A stretch of DNA of 45,754 bases from Stentor coeruleus (lineage: Eukaryota > Ciliophora > Heterotrichea > Heterotrichida > Stentoridae): contig MPUH01000566.1 in the NCBI GenBank assembly GCA_001970955.1, positions 1-45,754 of the forward strand, given 5' to 3'. The position numbers and the translations under genes are program-made. The notes beneath the pieces are model-generated. The model searched no databases, was not told the DNA's origin, and was given only the letters and a program-made list of their open reading frames with translations. Every line of letters starts with the position of its first letter. The stretch's first letter is position 1. This document shows positions 29,299 to 39,109 of the stretch, in pieces.

Positions 29299-30144
29299 CT
29301 AATAAACTTCGCATGTGCAGATATTTCTTTTCATATCATCTTGGCTTTGAGGTTTTTTCTCATCAGCAGTCGGGACGATATTTTTAAACATAATCGCATG
29401 AGTCAAGCTAACTTTCATTAAGCAAAGCTTACATAAAGATTCTTTGATCATTTTTATTGGAACATTATTTGAAGCTGTTTTTTTTAGTTCATCTAATGCT
29501 GATTGCTTATCACTTTGTTCACCTTCTAATGTTTGGACTTCAACTTTTAATGCCCCTAAGGTTTTATTTGCCCTGTCTAGTTTAATACTAGCTTTACCTT
29601 CTGTGATCTGAGTGACTTCTAATTGCATTTTTATTTCTCTATATTCAGCTTCGATTTCTGCTAATAATAAACGTTGTTTTTCTAGTTTTTCTTTCATTTC
29701 TTCTTGTTCAACAGAGAATTTAGTTTGGTTTTCTTTATATTCATTTTCAAGCTTGCGGATTTTTGACCCAAGTTTGCTTACTTCTCTTGTTTTAGACACC
29801 CGGTCTTCTTGTAAAACCCGAATTTCTTGAAAAAGGTTTTCTTTGAATTCTAAGGTTTTACTTTCTTTTTCAGCTCGGATTTTATCATCTCTACAGAAGT
29901 CACAGATTCGTTGTGACTCTTCACCGGCAACTTCAGAGGAATGTTCTTTACAAACAGCTTGGGAACAAGATGAGCAGGCGAATTTATTAACAGAAATTAG
30001 TTTGAAATTACACCCACCGACTCGGCAGGTGTCTTTAGAGTCGAGCATTGCTGAAAAAAATTTTGTTGACTTTTGGCTGAAGGCTGCAAGTTTGGACTCT
30101 TTATTTTCGGAATCACTCTTGAAAAAAGTGGCAAATTTACTCAT
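29299..30144 (-). CDS. FYVE-like zinc finger plus coiled-coil protein
   Basis: 281 residues. Eight potential zinc ligands are spaced like a FYVE finger: C40/C45, C57/C60, C65/H68 and C81/C84, with KFACSSCSQAVCKEHS and RICDFC. The basic RRHHC motif that binds PI3P is absent, so lipid binding is doubtful. A long coiled coil (about 88-230) follows, then a C-terminal part with CKLC and CTC. It could be an endosomal or cytoskeletal tether. Only 17 bp separate its stop from the CK1 start downstream on the same strand. Confidence 0.62.
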   Translation of the reverse strand: MSKFATFFKSDSENKESKLAAFSQKSTKFFSAMLDSKDTCRVGGCNFKLISVNKFACSSCSQAVCKEHSSEVAGEESQRICDFCRDDKIRAEKESKTLEFKENLFQEIRVLQEDRVSKTREVSKLGSKIRKLENEYKENQTKFSVEQEEMKEKLEKQRLLLAEIEAEYREIKMQLEVTQITEGKASIKLDRANKTLGALKVEVQTLEGEQSDKQSALDELKKTASNNVPIKMIKESLCKLCLMKVSLTHAIMFKNIVPTADEKKPQSQDDMKRNICTCEVY

Positions 30145-30805
30145 TTTTATTAGAGAAAATAGTTTTTGGATTGTAAGAAGGGTATTGAAGTTAGGGATGC
30201 TTTTTAAGTTAAGGTTTTGTTTGGGGTTTTAGTTTTAGGATTGAATTTATAAAGATTTTTATGTAGAATGGAGAGTTGATAGTGTGGGTTTTGGCTGAGA
30301 AAATATAGGATTTATAGGTTTTGGGTTTTAATAAGTGTGATTAGAGTTTTTATGAAAGTAAAAAGTATAGGAAATTTTGGAAAGGTTTAGGTTTTTGTGA
30401 TAAGATAGTTTTAGGAAATTGTTTGGTTTATGGTTTTTTTAATTGTGTGTTGGTTATGATTCTTGCATGTTGTAAAGAAAAAATGTTCTTTGTGTTAGTT
30501 TTTATGTGTGTTTCAATTTGCGTTAAATATTTTTTTAATTGCCTAAGTATCGTTGCCCCTTATAGATTTAATTGAATTCTTCAATCATCAATTTAATTAT
30601 TTGCATTAAGCATATTCGCAATCATATAAAAAGCTCCTTTAGCATCTGCACACATCTTATCCCCACCCATTCCTTACCTAATACACTTTCTAATCCCTCT
30701 ACAACTTGTCATTGTTTTCAGTACCACAAGAAAATCCTTCTCCTAACCCAACCAAAAACCCTCCTAACTATCTAAACCAAAGTAAAAAAGTCATTTATAA
30801 TAAAA
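30145..30805. other. Divergent intergenic region with a sharp GC-skew flip
   Basis: On the + strand I count about 62 G and 3 C in 30241-30480, then about 58 C and 10 G in 30601-30780. The sign changes near 30.5-30.6 kb, between the two outward-reading genes. No gene is seen; a short open frame inside the C-rich half is compositional. Confidence 0.7.
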
Positions 30806-32515
30806 ATGGAAACTTTGGAATCCTTCAACAATCAATGGAAACAAAGAGAAAGCAAAGTTTACTCCCACAAAGCTGAATCTTATGCAAAAGAAATGAAAGA
30901 ACTAACAACAATACCAAAAATAGACCCATTATCACGAAAAGTTGCAGACCTAGTAACCCAACGCGAGCTTGAAATTCTAGGCATAACAACCACAGAAATT
31001 TCTCATAAAAAGACTTTAAGTTCACAAAAAAGCCCTCGTAGTTTCAAGTCAGTAAAAAATAAAATTTCAGCTGATTTCCGAAGTAAAAACTTATCATCAA
31101 TAGAATCTCAATCAAAACCTAATCACAAAGCGAAATTCTCATCAGATCCTCAAATTGACCAAGAAGGACACATACAAAATAAAGAACCCTTAACAAAAAT
31201 AGTCCTAAACGACTTGATATCTCATGAAAATGATAGATCCCAAAAAATACAAACACCGAAAATCAAGATATCCCCAAATGATTTAGGGAAAATTACAGAA
31301 CATGCAGAGAAAATACAGGAAAATAAGAAAAAACATGAAGACATGCTTGATAATGTTGAAAATATAAAAGCTTTTAAAGAAGAATTGCATAGAGATTACC
31401 CAGAACTTGGCTTAGACAACTCAGTTGTTGAGTCTAGTTTCCACACAAATGAACTTAATGAACTAGAACAAGCATGTAAAGATGATGTTACAGAAAACAT
31501 AAAAAACATCCAATCTAAAGCTCCAGAAGACAAAAATCAAAACTTACAAAAAGACAAAAATCTTATAATAACCACAACCGAAGAAGAGAAAAAAAACAAT
31601 TCTCTTCAAGAAACCAAGAGGAAAAATATCGAAAAGTTTTCTAATCCTTTTGACTATAGTACTCCATTTAATGAAAAAAATACTGAGAAAAAAATTTCAA
31701 GACTGAGTCTTGATTTAAATACCCCTTCTCTAACCGAAAACCAAAACTATGAGCATAGCAAAAAAATGAGTTCACCTAAAGATACGATAATTTTTTCAGG
31801 TATAAGTAAAACTGAACGATCTCCAACAAATTATGGGTCTAAATTCCAGTGGAATTCTTGTATTACAGATGCTCCTTCAAAAGAATTTGCAAGTCTTTTT
31901 AACTCATGTCATAAAGCTTCATTTTTACACTCACCACAAGAACTTATTTCATGTAAAATACCTCGTTGTCATATAAACTTAGTGAATTGTAAATCTTCAC
32001 CTATTTATCATAATGTTAGATTGGAAAAACAGTCAAAGGTTAAATGTAATGGTGGGTTAGCACAAGTAGATTCATTGAGAAGGTTATTGCTTAAACCTTT
32101 AGATGATGATTCTGATAAAAAACCTAAAGATTTTTATGAGAAAAACTTAGCTTGGGTTAATAAAAAGGATGTTAAGACTAAGAAGTTTAGGGAAAGTATG
32201 ACTGAAAAAGAGTTCCAGGATTGCACTTTTAATCCATTTGTGTTGAAGGATAGCGAAAAAAAACCAAGGAAAAGCATGGACTTGAGAACGAATACTTGGA
32301 AGTCGAAATCAAGTTTTGATATAGACTTAGAAGTTAAATCTCACAAGCGGGTAGTTACAGAAATTACTCCACGGAAATCAGATAATCTTATTATCTACTC
32401 AGCCCTATCTCCTACTGAATCAAAAGTAGGCTTTAGTGAAGGCTGTGCTGTGGAGAAGCTGATAGAAAGAGCAAAACCTATGGTGAATTACCAAAGCATA
32501 AACTTCTTAAATTAA
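30806..32515 (+). CDS. Disordered protein with a conserved-looking C-terminal CTFNP block
   Basis: 569 residues, highly charged and mostly disordered (Lys, Glu, Asn, Ser). An ordered-looking block near 442-478 reads FYEKNLAWVNKK, then KKFRESMTEKEFQDCTFNPF. Similar blocks (aromatic, W, then C-T-F-x-P) recur in protist cytoskeletal and flagellar proteins, which suggests but does not prove a structural role. The stop is only 7 bp before the next start on the same strand. Confidence 0.6.
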   Translation: METLESFNNQWKQRESKVYSHKAESYAKEMKELTTIPKIDPLSRKVADLVTQRELEILGITTTEISHKKTLSSQKSPRSFKSVKNKISADFRSKNLSSIESQSKPNHKAKFSSDPQIDQEGHIQNKEPLTKIVLNDLISHENDRSQKIQTPKIKISPNDLGKITEHAEKIQENKKKHEDMLDNVENIKAFKEELHRDYPELGLDNSVVESSFHTNELNELEQACKDDVTENIKNIQSKAPEDKNQNLQKDKNLIITTTEEEKKNNSLQETKRKNIEKFSNPFDYSTPFNEKNTEKKISRLSLDLNTPSLTENQNYEHSKKMSSPKDTIIFSGISKTERSPTNYGSKFQWNSCITDAPSKEFASLFNSCHKASFLHSPQELISCKIPRCHINLVNCKSSPIYHNVRLEKQSKVKCNGGLAQVDSLRRLLLKPLDDDSDKKPKDFYEKNLAWVNKKDVKTKKFRESMTEKEFQDCTFNPFVLKDSEKKPRKSMDLRTNTWKSKSSFDIDLEVKSHKRVVTEITPRKSDNLIIYSALSPTESKVGFSEGCAVEKLIERAKPMVNYQSINFLN

Positions 32516-32522
32516 TTCAAAT

Positions 32523-33056
32523 ATGGCTAATAAGCAGCAGAATATTCGCAGACAGGTTCAAACACATGCAGGGAAAACTCTAACTCAGAAACAAAATAAC
32601 AAACTTCCAGACTATTTGGTAAAATATATACAGGTTGATGATTTGAGAGCAGCAGTTTCTATATATGAAACAGAAGATCAGCCAGGGATGATCCAAATGA
32701 ATTATGTCAGAGGCATATTATGGAATTTTGGTTTTTGGCGATTAACCAGCAAAGATTTCGAAAAAGAACTTATAAGTCATAGCATTGACACAAAAAGAAC
32801 CTATCTAGATTGGAATGAACTCTTAGAAATCGTGACTAAAAGATACTACTCAGGCGGGCGCGAACAAGAAATAAAAGATACGTTCAAGATTTTTGATCGT
32901 CGAGACCGGGGTTCAACATCTGTAGCAGATATAAAATCAGCACTTCAAAGCAAACTTGAAGTTCCAGTAACCGAAAACGAAGTAAATGAAATGTTTGAAA
33001 TGGCAGGTTTAGACCCATCAAATCCAATAACATTGACTGATTTCATGAACATGTAA
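32523..33056 (+). CDS. EF-hand family protein, calmodulin-like fold
   Basis: 177 residues, with a basic N-terminus of about 28 residues and then two EF-hand pairs. The third EF unit (KDTFKIFDRRDRGSTSVADI) keeps the frame but has Ser/Thr where the central Gly and Ile lie. The fourth (LDPSNPITLTDF) keeps only part of the ligands. The first pair is highly degenerate. Calcium binding is therefore uncertain; light chains of myosin and axonemal complexes have similarly decayed EF hands. The start is 7 bp after the previous stop. Confidence 0.7.
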   Translation: MANKQQNIRRQVQTHAGKTLTQKQNNKLPDYLVKYIQVDDLRAAVSIYETEDQPGMIQMNYVRGILWNFGFWRLTSKDFEKELISHSIDTKRTYLDWNELLEIVTKRYYSGGREQEIKDTFKIFDRRDRGSTSVADIKSALQSKLEVPVTENEVNEMFEMAGLDPSNPITLTDFMNM

Positions 33057-33118
33057 AATTTATTTAGCATGAAAAGTTTCTAATATTTTTAATTTTTTTT
33101 TATCGTATATTATGTTTA

Positions 33119-33529
33119 TTATCCTTCATGGGATTTTTGATCTCTAAAAGTTTTAGCTGTAATACTTAAGATCAATGAAATTAAAACTAAAACTGAATTG
33201 AATTCTTTTCTAGGAAAAACATGTCCTGTTGCTTCTGTTATTAGATCTGGAATAGGGATGAATAATATCCAAACTAGAGCTTTACCATAAATAAATCCAA
33301 GCCAGAGTTTTTTAGGTTTTTCAGATAGTATTTGAGATGGATTGAGGAGGATTATGTTGATAACACCAGAAATTAGAAGTGCTAGGCCGAAAGTTATGTA
33401 AGCAATCATGTAGATGGATTCATCACGGCCTGACCATATGACGTCAGATACTGAGTTGCCGATAAGGAAACATCCGGATGTGATGTGGATAAATCGGAAA
33501 ATCCCTGAGGTTATGTCTTTTAAGATCAT
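33119..33529 (-). CDS. Small four-TM membrane protein, unknown
   Basis: 136 residues with about four hydrophobic helices (about 8-30, 38-62, 74-96, 108-128), short polar loops and a basic C-terminal tail. TM1 carries FRFIHITSGCFLIGN and the third region WLGFIYGKALVW, which look like constrained helices. I cannot name the family. It converges on the EF-hand gene with 62 bp between stop codons. Confidence 0.6.
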   Translation of the reverse strand: MILKDITSGIFRFIHITSGCFLIGNSVSDVIWSGRDESIYMIAYITFGLALLISGVINIILLNPSQILSEKPKKLWLGFIYGKALVWILFIPIPDLITEATGHVFPRKEFNSVLVLISLILSITAKTFRDQKSHEG

Positions 33530-34003
33530 TTATTAGATAAATACAGGTTTTTATTTTTGGGAATTGTGTGAGTGTAAAAAATGCTTAATTTTTTTTAAAG
33601 GATTTTGATATGCATTTACGATTATATAATTTTATTATATATTTACTTATGATCTAAATATTATCACTATACACAAATACATCAAATACTTTCATGCCCT
33701 TTTCAATCATAAAATTCTAATACACTTTCTCTAATTCTCCAAAAACACATTCAAAAACTAAGCATTTTTTATTAATTCACCTCTTTTATTCTAATCTAAA
33801 CTCCTACCCAGCACCTTCAATAATTTCTTATTAAAATTTTCAATAACTTTTTCTCATAAAACATCAAATATAAATTTTACCCTATTCTTTTACTGAATTC
33901 AAAATTGTCTATCAACTTCAATTACCTAAGCTTTAAAACTCAATTTAAACCTATTAATTAATAGTATATATATATATTTTTTGTATTTTGTTTACAAAAT
34001 ATG
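33530..34003. other. Intergenic region
   Basis: G-richer on + next to the start of the minus gene on its left, then C-rich and G-poor (about 33660-33960), the 3' flank of the minus gene on its right. A TA dinucleotide run lies near 33965-33976. No gene is seen. Confidence 0.6.
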
Positions 34004-34261
34004 TTAACAGCTTTCAGAAGGAATAATCAAACTCTGAGTTTTCGATTTAATAGTCATATTCCCAGTAAGAAAAGCTAATTCAATATTAGTAAACGTACTA
34101 TTAAAACTTGATGGTGGCTGAGGTGATGTATCTGTGTATTTACGTACTTCTTCTTCTGTATAAATGCTTATATCATCAAAAGAATGTGGCTTAACTTCAA
34201 TAAGCCTTTCTGGATATAATATGAACTCATTTTGTATTGATCTGTTCTCACAACAACCCAT
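34004..34261 (-). CDS. Small MGCC lipoprotein of unknown function
   Basis: 85 residues from the ATG at 34261. The start is chosen because it yields MGCCEN, a strong N-myristoylation plus dual palmitoylation signal; the codons further upstream are AT-rich with no ATG start. The rest is polar, with an acidic stretch and a Pro/Ser-rich centre, ending SESC. It is probably anchored to the plasma or ciliary membrane. No known domain. Confidence 0.55.
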   Translation of the reverse strand: MGCCENRSIQNEFILYPERLIEVKPHSFDDISIYTEEEVRKYTDTSPQPPSSFNSTFTNIELAFLTGNMTIKSKTQSLIIPSESC

Positions 34262-35070
34262 GTTCTTATAATAATAAACATAATATGCTGGTTTAATAAA
34301 TATATTTTTATCATAAATAATATAAATCAACTATTATACTGTGACAAATAATAAGAATTATATCTGATTGTAAGCATCCAAAAGCCAAAACTGCAAATAT
34401 TATAAATTTGATATTATGTTTTTTTATTTTCTTAGGTAAAATTTTATTGTATCAAATATATGAAAATTATCTAGCGGTAATGATAAATAAAGTTTCTTGC
34501 AAAGCTAGTAAGCCAAGGTCTGAAATGAAAATTTTAATAATAAGGTAAAGAACATGTATAGATAAAAATGCATATCTAAGTATTTATATATAATAATAAA
34601 ATATAGGGTTTTAGAAATATCATTAACAGAAACTATTAAATGCCTGAACTTTTAAGTATGCTTAAAATAAATACAATTTTTATAGTTAATATTCCCATTT
34701 TTTATAAAATTAATTTAAAAGTTTTATTGTATGAATCAACTGGGTTTAATTTATATAGATAATAATATCTTAGTAGTAATTATTACGTTTTGATTATAAA
34801 CTTGTTTATTAAATTCAATATTTTATGACAATTGATTTTTATATACTTTTTTGATAGTATTGTTATTTTATTAGAAATAACATCAATATATACAAATGAA
34901 TAAAAGGTATTCTTAGATAGGATGCACATCTAAGACATATAATAAAATATATAAGATAAATGACAAATTTATAAGGATTAAATTATATAAAGCCTGATTT
35001 AATATTCAATGAATATTGCTTATATTTATTCAAAAGAATACTTTTAAACATTATAGATAGAAAAAATATT
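34262..35070. other. Divergent intergenic region
   Basis: Very AT-rich. A TGTAAGCAT element lies at 34369-34377. No coding frame, RNA gene or strong inverted repeat is seen. The strand bias is weaker here than elsewhere. Confidence 0.55.
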
Positions 35071-35658
35071 ATGGATAGTACAAGGTTTAAATACGATAAT
35101 CACAGCAAATTAAGTAGAGATTTGAACGAAAGCTATAGACCTTATAAAAGCCTGAAAACAAAAAGCAATAACAAAGTAAAACGTTTTATGGACACAAACG
35201 ATACTGTATTGCCAGAGTCAAAAAACTATAATGCTGATCTAAAGAAAAGAGTTATTAGTGTTAAATTAAGAAAGTCTATTAAAAAGACTTTGCTCTTAAG
35301 CTCAGAAAATCCTAGTCGTTATAACAGTCCTTTACGCGTATGTTCAAAATATTCTTTTGTCTCCAAGCCCGAAATTAAACTACCCAGTATTCCAGGACCT
35401 GGCTATTATGATCCGAAACTTATAAAACCCAATGTAAAAAAGGTTTTTTTTGGAACAGAACCTCGCAAAGACAACTTTATAGATCACGAGCAGTCACTAA
35501 ATCCATCACCATGCGAATATACAATAAAATCTAGATCAAGTTCACCAAAGTGGAAGTTTGGCAGTGAGTCAAGAACAAAAGAACTCGATATTTCTAAACT
35601 TAATATCTATGATGCTCTTCTGCAAATTCGCCTTAAAAAGCATCTCATTCCATATTAA
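35071..35658 (+). CDS. SHIPPO/STPG-repeat protein
   Basis: 195 residues, basic. The signature PGPGYYDP (about 108-115) is the SHIPPO/STPG (sperm-tail PG-rich) repeat core, followed by a KKVFFGTEPR segment. A weaker second repeat reads NPSPCEYTIKSRSSSP, then WKFGSESR. STPG proteins are associated with microtubules and axonemes in flagellated eukaryotes. The N-terminal 100 residues are basic and disordered. It is followed after 44 bp by the active USP gene on the same strand. Confidence 0.7.
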   Translation: MDSTRFKYDNHSKLSRDLNESYRPYKSLKTKSNNKVKRFMDTNDTVLPESKNYNADLKKRVISVKLRKSIKKTLLLSSENPSRYNSPLRVCSKYSFVSKPEIKLPSIPGPGYYDPKLIKPNVKKVFFGTEPRKDNFIDHEQSLNPSPCEYTIKSRSSSPKWKFGSESRTKELDISKLNIYDALLQIRLKKHLIPY

Positions 35659-35702
35659 AATACTTAATCCTTCAAGATTTTTACTAACATAAGCTTATAA
35701 AA

Positions 35703-36971
35703 ATGTATCATGGACTTTATAATCATTTTATTCCAACCTACAAAACCTCCTCAAACACTTTTGGTAACAGCAGCATCTATACAAATACATCTAATAAAAT
35801 ACGTTCTTCAAGTAATTCTAGTAGATCCAATTATTATAGCACAAATTTTAGTATCCCCAAAGAAGACTCCAAATCGCGTCTAGATCATTATAAAGAAGAC
35901 AGAAATCCTATAAAAATCCTCCCTAGATCAGAAGTTAAAAAAGATATAAAAACCTCAGAAAATCGGGCCAGTAAAGGTATTGTTGGTTTTAGAAACATAG
36001 GTAACACCTGTTATATGAATAGTATTTTACAATGCTTAATAAGACTTACTCCATTACGTGATTCTATGCTTAAAATCGAAAAATCAGACATTTGCCCTTT
36101 GTCTAAACTTAAAGGCAAGCTTGCATTATCATTTAAAAATTTAATTGATGAAGTTAGATCAAGTAACAATTTCACAGCAGTAACCCCATATGAAATCAAA
36201 AGTTGTATGGGGAATTTCGCTAGACAATTTAGTGGATGTGAGCAACAAGACTCAGCAGAGTTCCTAAGGTGTTTTTTAGAAGCTCTAAGTCTAGATTTAA
36301 ATCGAGTTGCTAATAAAACAAGATATAATGAAATGACAGGGAATACAAAAGAACCTATGAATGCTATAGCCGATCGATGGTGGATATATTCTTTAAGTCG
36401 TGAGAACTCTTTAGTCACAGATTGTTTTCAAGGTCAATTATCATCAATTATAACATGCAATAACTGTGGTTATGGATCAGTATCTTGTGATTGTTTTATA
36501 AGTTTAAATCTCCCAAGTCCTGAGTCATCATTTAGAACAGCTACTTTAGATGAATGTTTGAGTTTATATTTTCAGAATACTCCACTGCCATCATCGTATA
36601 AATGTGAAAAATGTAAGAATTCAGGACATTGCAAACAAAAATTTTCCTTGTATAGACTTCCGAAAATTATGATTTTCCAGCTTAAAAGGTTTCAAGTTAC
36701 TGGGTTTAATAAACAAAGGTTGAATACTGAAATTTCTTTCCCTGAAGAATTGAGTTTGGATAAGTTTAAGTATGAACGAAATGAGAAAGAAATTAAGTAT
36801 GTCTTATATGGAATAAGTCATCATATGGGTTCACTTAATTCTGGACATTATATAGCTAATTGTAAAGAAGATGGGGGCTGGTATTGTTTTGATGATTCTA
36901 GAGTTTGTTCGATTGAAATGCCTTTAAGGTCGACATCTGCTTATATTTTATTTTATGTAGCTAATTTCTAA
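35703..36971 (+). CDS. Ubiquitin-specific protease (USP, peptidase C19), catalytically complete
   Basis: 422 residues. A Ser/Asn-rich N-terminus (1-93) precedes the catalytic domain (about 95-420). The Cys box is GFRNIGNTCYMNSILQCL (catalytic C103) and the QQDSAEFL box follows. Zinc-finger pairs are CNNC with CDC, and CEKC with a later Cys. The His box is SGHYIANC (H382), with W.CFDD (D397) completing the triad. It removes ubiquitin from substrates; the short form resembles the USP2/USP21 core type. It gives an internal reference for the inactive USP-like array in the first gene of the window. Confidence 0.95.
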   Translation: MYHGLYNHFIPTYKTSSNTFGNSSIYTNTSNKIRSSSNSSRSNYYSTNFSIPKEDSKSRLDHYKEDRNPIKILPRSEVKKDIKTSENRASKGIVGFRNIGNTCYMNSILQCLIRLTPLRDSMLKIEKSDICPLSKLKGKLALSFKNLIDEVRSSNNFTAVTPYEIKSCMGNFARQFSGCEQQDSAEFLRCFLEALSLDLNRVANKTRYNEMTGNTKEPMNAIADRWWIYSLSRENSLVTDCFQGQLSSIITCNNCGYGSVSCDCFISLNLPSPESSFRTATLDECLSLYFQNTPLPSSYKCEKCKNSGHCKQKFSLYRLPKIMIFQLKRFQVTGFNKQRLNTEISFPEELSLDKFKYERNEKEIKYVLYGISHHMGSLNSGHYIANCKEDGGWYCFDDSRVCSIEMPLRSTSAYILFYVANF

Positions 36972-37103
36972 TTCTGATGAAGCAATTTATTCCTATTATA
37001 AATACATTTTAAAAAAATCATCAGTGATTTCTATATAAAAAAATAAAAACTTCGCTAAAAACATAAAAAAAACTAAGAATTTCTCATATTTAATAACAAA
37101 AAT

Positions 37104-38588
37104 ATGAATAGTGTATTCAAAATCATGATCGCAACAGACAATCACCTTGGCTATATGGAAAAAGACCCAATTCGTAAAAACGATTCTTTCAATACAGTAG
37201 AAGAAGTGTTTATCCAAACACATAAACTAAACTGTGACTTCCTTCTTCTTGGCGGGGATTTATTTCACGAAAGTAGCCCTAGTAAAGATACTCTTCACAG
37301 GACTTTAAACATGTTTGCAAAGTACGTTATAGGCCAAAAGCCAATACAATTTGAAACTTTAACCCAATTAGAAAGAATGAATTACTTAAACCAATTTATA
37401 AAAATTAGTTTGCCAGTGTTTATTGTACATGGAAACCATGATGACCCATCAGCAGAAACTGGAGTATCTGCTTTAAATATAATGCAAAGTGCAAATTATT
37501 TAAATTATATATCAGGAATATATGAAAGTGATGTGCTAAAATTAAACCCAATAGTACTTAAAAAACAAGATACAAAAATCGCGATTTATGGTATTGGGAA
37601 TATGAAAGAAGATAAATTGAATCAAATGCTAATAGGAGGTAAGATAATATTTGAAAAGCCTGAAAACTGTAGAGATTATGTTTTTATATTAGTCGTTCAT
37701 CAGAATCGATTTAAAGGAAGTGGGCAAGGTCCATCAGCTAAGAATTGTATTATGGATTGGGCTTTTCCTGAATTTTTTGATTTAATTGTATGGGGACATG
37801 AGCATGATTGTTATACAGTTCCTAGAACTACTGAGAATAGAGGATATGTGATTTATCAACCTGGGTCTTCTGTGGCTACATCGCTTACTGATGGTGAAGC
37901 TCGAGAAAAACATATGTTTTTACTTGAAATACGAAGAGTTGCTTATAAAGTTACCCCGATTCCTTTTAAAACAACAAGAAAAGTGTTGTTTAAAAGTCTT
38001 GAACTTGCTGATCTTTGTCAAGATACTGCTCAAGCTGAGATTATGGTTGAAAAGATATTTGAAGAACTAATAGAAAACTCAAGAGAAGATATTGAAAAAG
38101 GCTTTTTCCCTTTAGTTAGAATCAAAATTGAAGCAACAGGTTTTGAAGGATTTCGTGGATTTTTAATTAATTCGAAGATCAATCAGAAAACTGCAAATAA
38201 AGATGTGATTTGTGTATGGAAAAGAATTACTAGAGAAACAAATGATAAAGAGAATATACAAATTAGTGGCACTGGACCTTTTGATGATATTATGAAAATT
38301 TTTGATGATAATTTGGAGGATAATCAGCAAATATTTAAGATTTATAATACAAAACAATTTATGAGGAGTGTTGTGGATTTTACTAGTAAAGGTGATTTGA
38401 AAAGCATGGAAGAGTATTTTAATGTTAAAGCAGAAATGGCTTTGCAGAAGATTGTGACTAGTGTTGGGGCGTTTGATGAGGCTGTTATTAAAAAGAAAAT
38501 TGATGAGCTTGATATAAGTGAAGATGAACCAAGTTATAAAAGGAAAACTGGAGAAGGAAGATCTGAAAAGAAAATTAAAACTTTATAA
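37104..38588 (+). CDS. MRE11: MRE11 double-strand-break repair nuclease
   Basis: 494 residues, shorter than the animal protein, mainly at the C-terminus. Phosphoesterase motifs in order: ATDNHLG, GGDLFHE, GNHDDP, VVHQNR, and WGHEHDC, with the metal-binding Asp, His and Asn residues present. A capping domain follows, then an Asp/Glu- and Lys-rich tail. MRE11 works with RAD50 as a manganese-dependent exo- and endonuclease that starts resection of DNA breaks. In ciliates it is also needed for meiosis and genome rearrangement. Neither RAD50 nor NBS1 is in this window. Confidence 0.96.
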   Translation: MNSVFKIMIATDNHLGYMEKDPIRKNDSFNTVEEVFIQTHKLNCDFLLLGGDLFHESSPSKDTLHRTLNMFAKYVIGQKPIQFETLTQLERMNYLNQFIKISLPVFIVHGNHDDPSAETGVSALNIMQSANYLNYISGIYESDVLKLNPIVLKKQDTKIAIYGIGNMKEDKLNQMLIGGKIIFEKPENCRDYVFILVVHQNRFKGSGQGPSAKNCIMDWAFPEFFDLIVWGHEHDCYTVPRTTENRGYVIYQPGSSVATSLTDGEAREKHMFLLEIRRVAYKVTPIPFKTTRKVLFKSLELADLCQDTAQAEIMVEKIFEELIENSREDIEKGFFPLVRIKIEATGFEGFRGFLINSKINQKTANKDVICVWKRITRETNDKENIQISGTGPFDDIMKIFDDNLEDNQQIFKIYNTKQFMRSVVDFTSKGDLKSMEEYFNVKAEMALQKIVTSVGAFDEAVIKKKIDELDISEDEPSYKRKTGEGRSEKKIKTL

Positions 38589-39109
38589 TAATAGGATTTG
38601 TTTATGTAGTAATTAGATTTATAATATAGATTTTGGTAATATAAATCAGTGGTAGAAATTTAGCAAAAGTTTAATCTTTTTGGCTTTTTTATTCAACAAT
38701 TATATAATTGCTTTTGCTGTCTATGACAAAGTTTTTGTTATAATCATAAATTTGTCTGATAAAAGCTTTTAATTTTTATTAGAATTATCGCTTAATTTAA
38801 AGTTCATGTACAAGAAAGTATGCAATTTCCCATAAAATTGCAAAACATATCATAATAAACGCATCACCATAAGTTAATAATATCAAAATTTTCCTTTCTA
38901 TTTATTCATTCATAATATCAAACTAAAAGTTAACTCCACATAAAAGATTATTCAAACAGAAAATTTTCTTAGCAAATACCAGCAGTTTTAAAACCTCAAT
39001 GCTTATAATATTTTTTACTATTTATTAAATATTTCATCTTCAAAAATTATCTTCACCTCTCAGATTATCTCCTAAACATTCTTTAACAGCATATTCTAAA
39101 AAACTAACA
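38589..39109. other. Convergent intergenic region
   Basis: G/T-rich on + just after MRE11, then C-rich: from 38821 to 39110 I count about 56 C and 13 G on +, i.e. G-rich in the sense of the minus gene that ends here. An ATGCTTATA element is at 38999-39007. No gene is seen. Confidence 0.65.
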
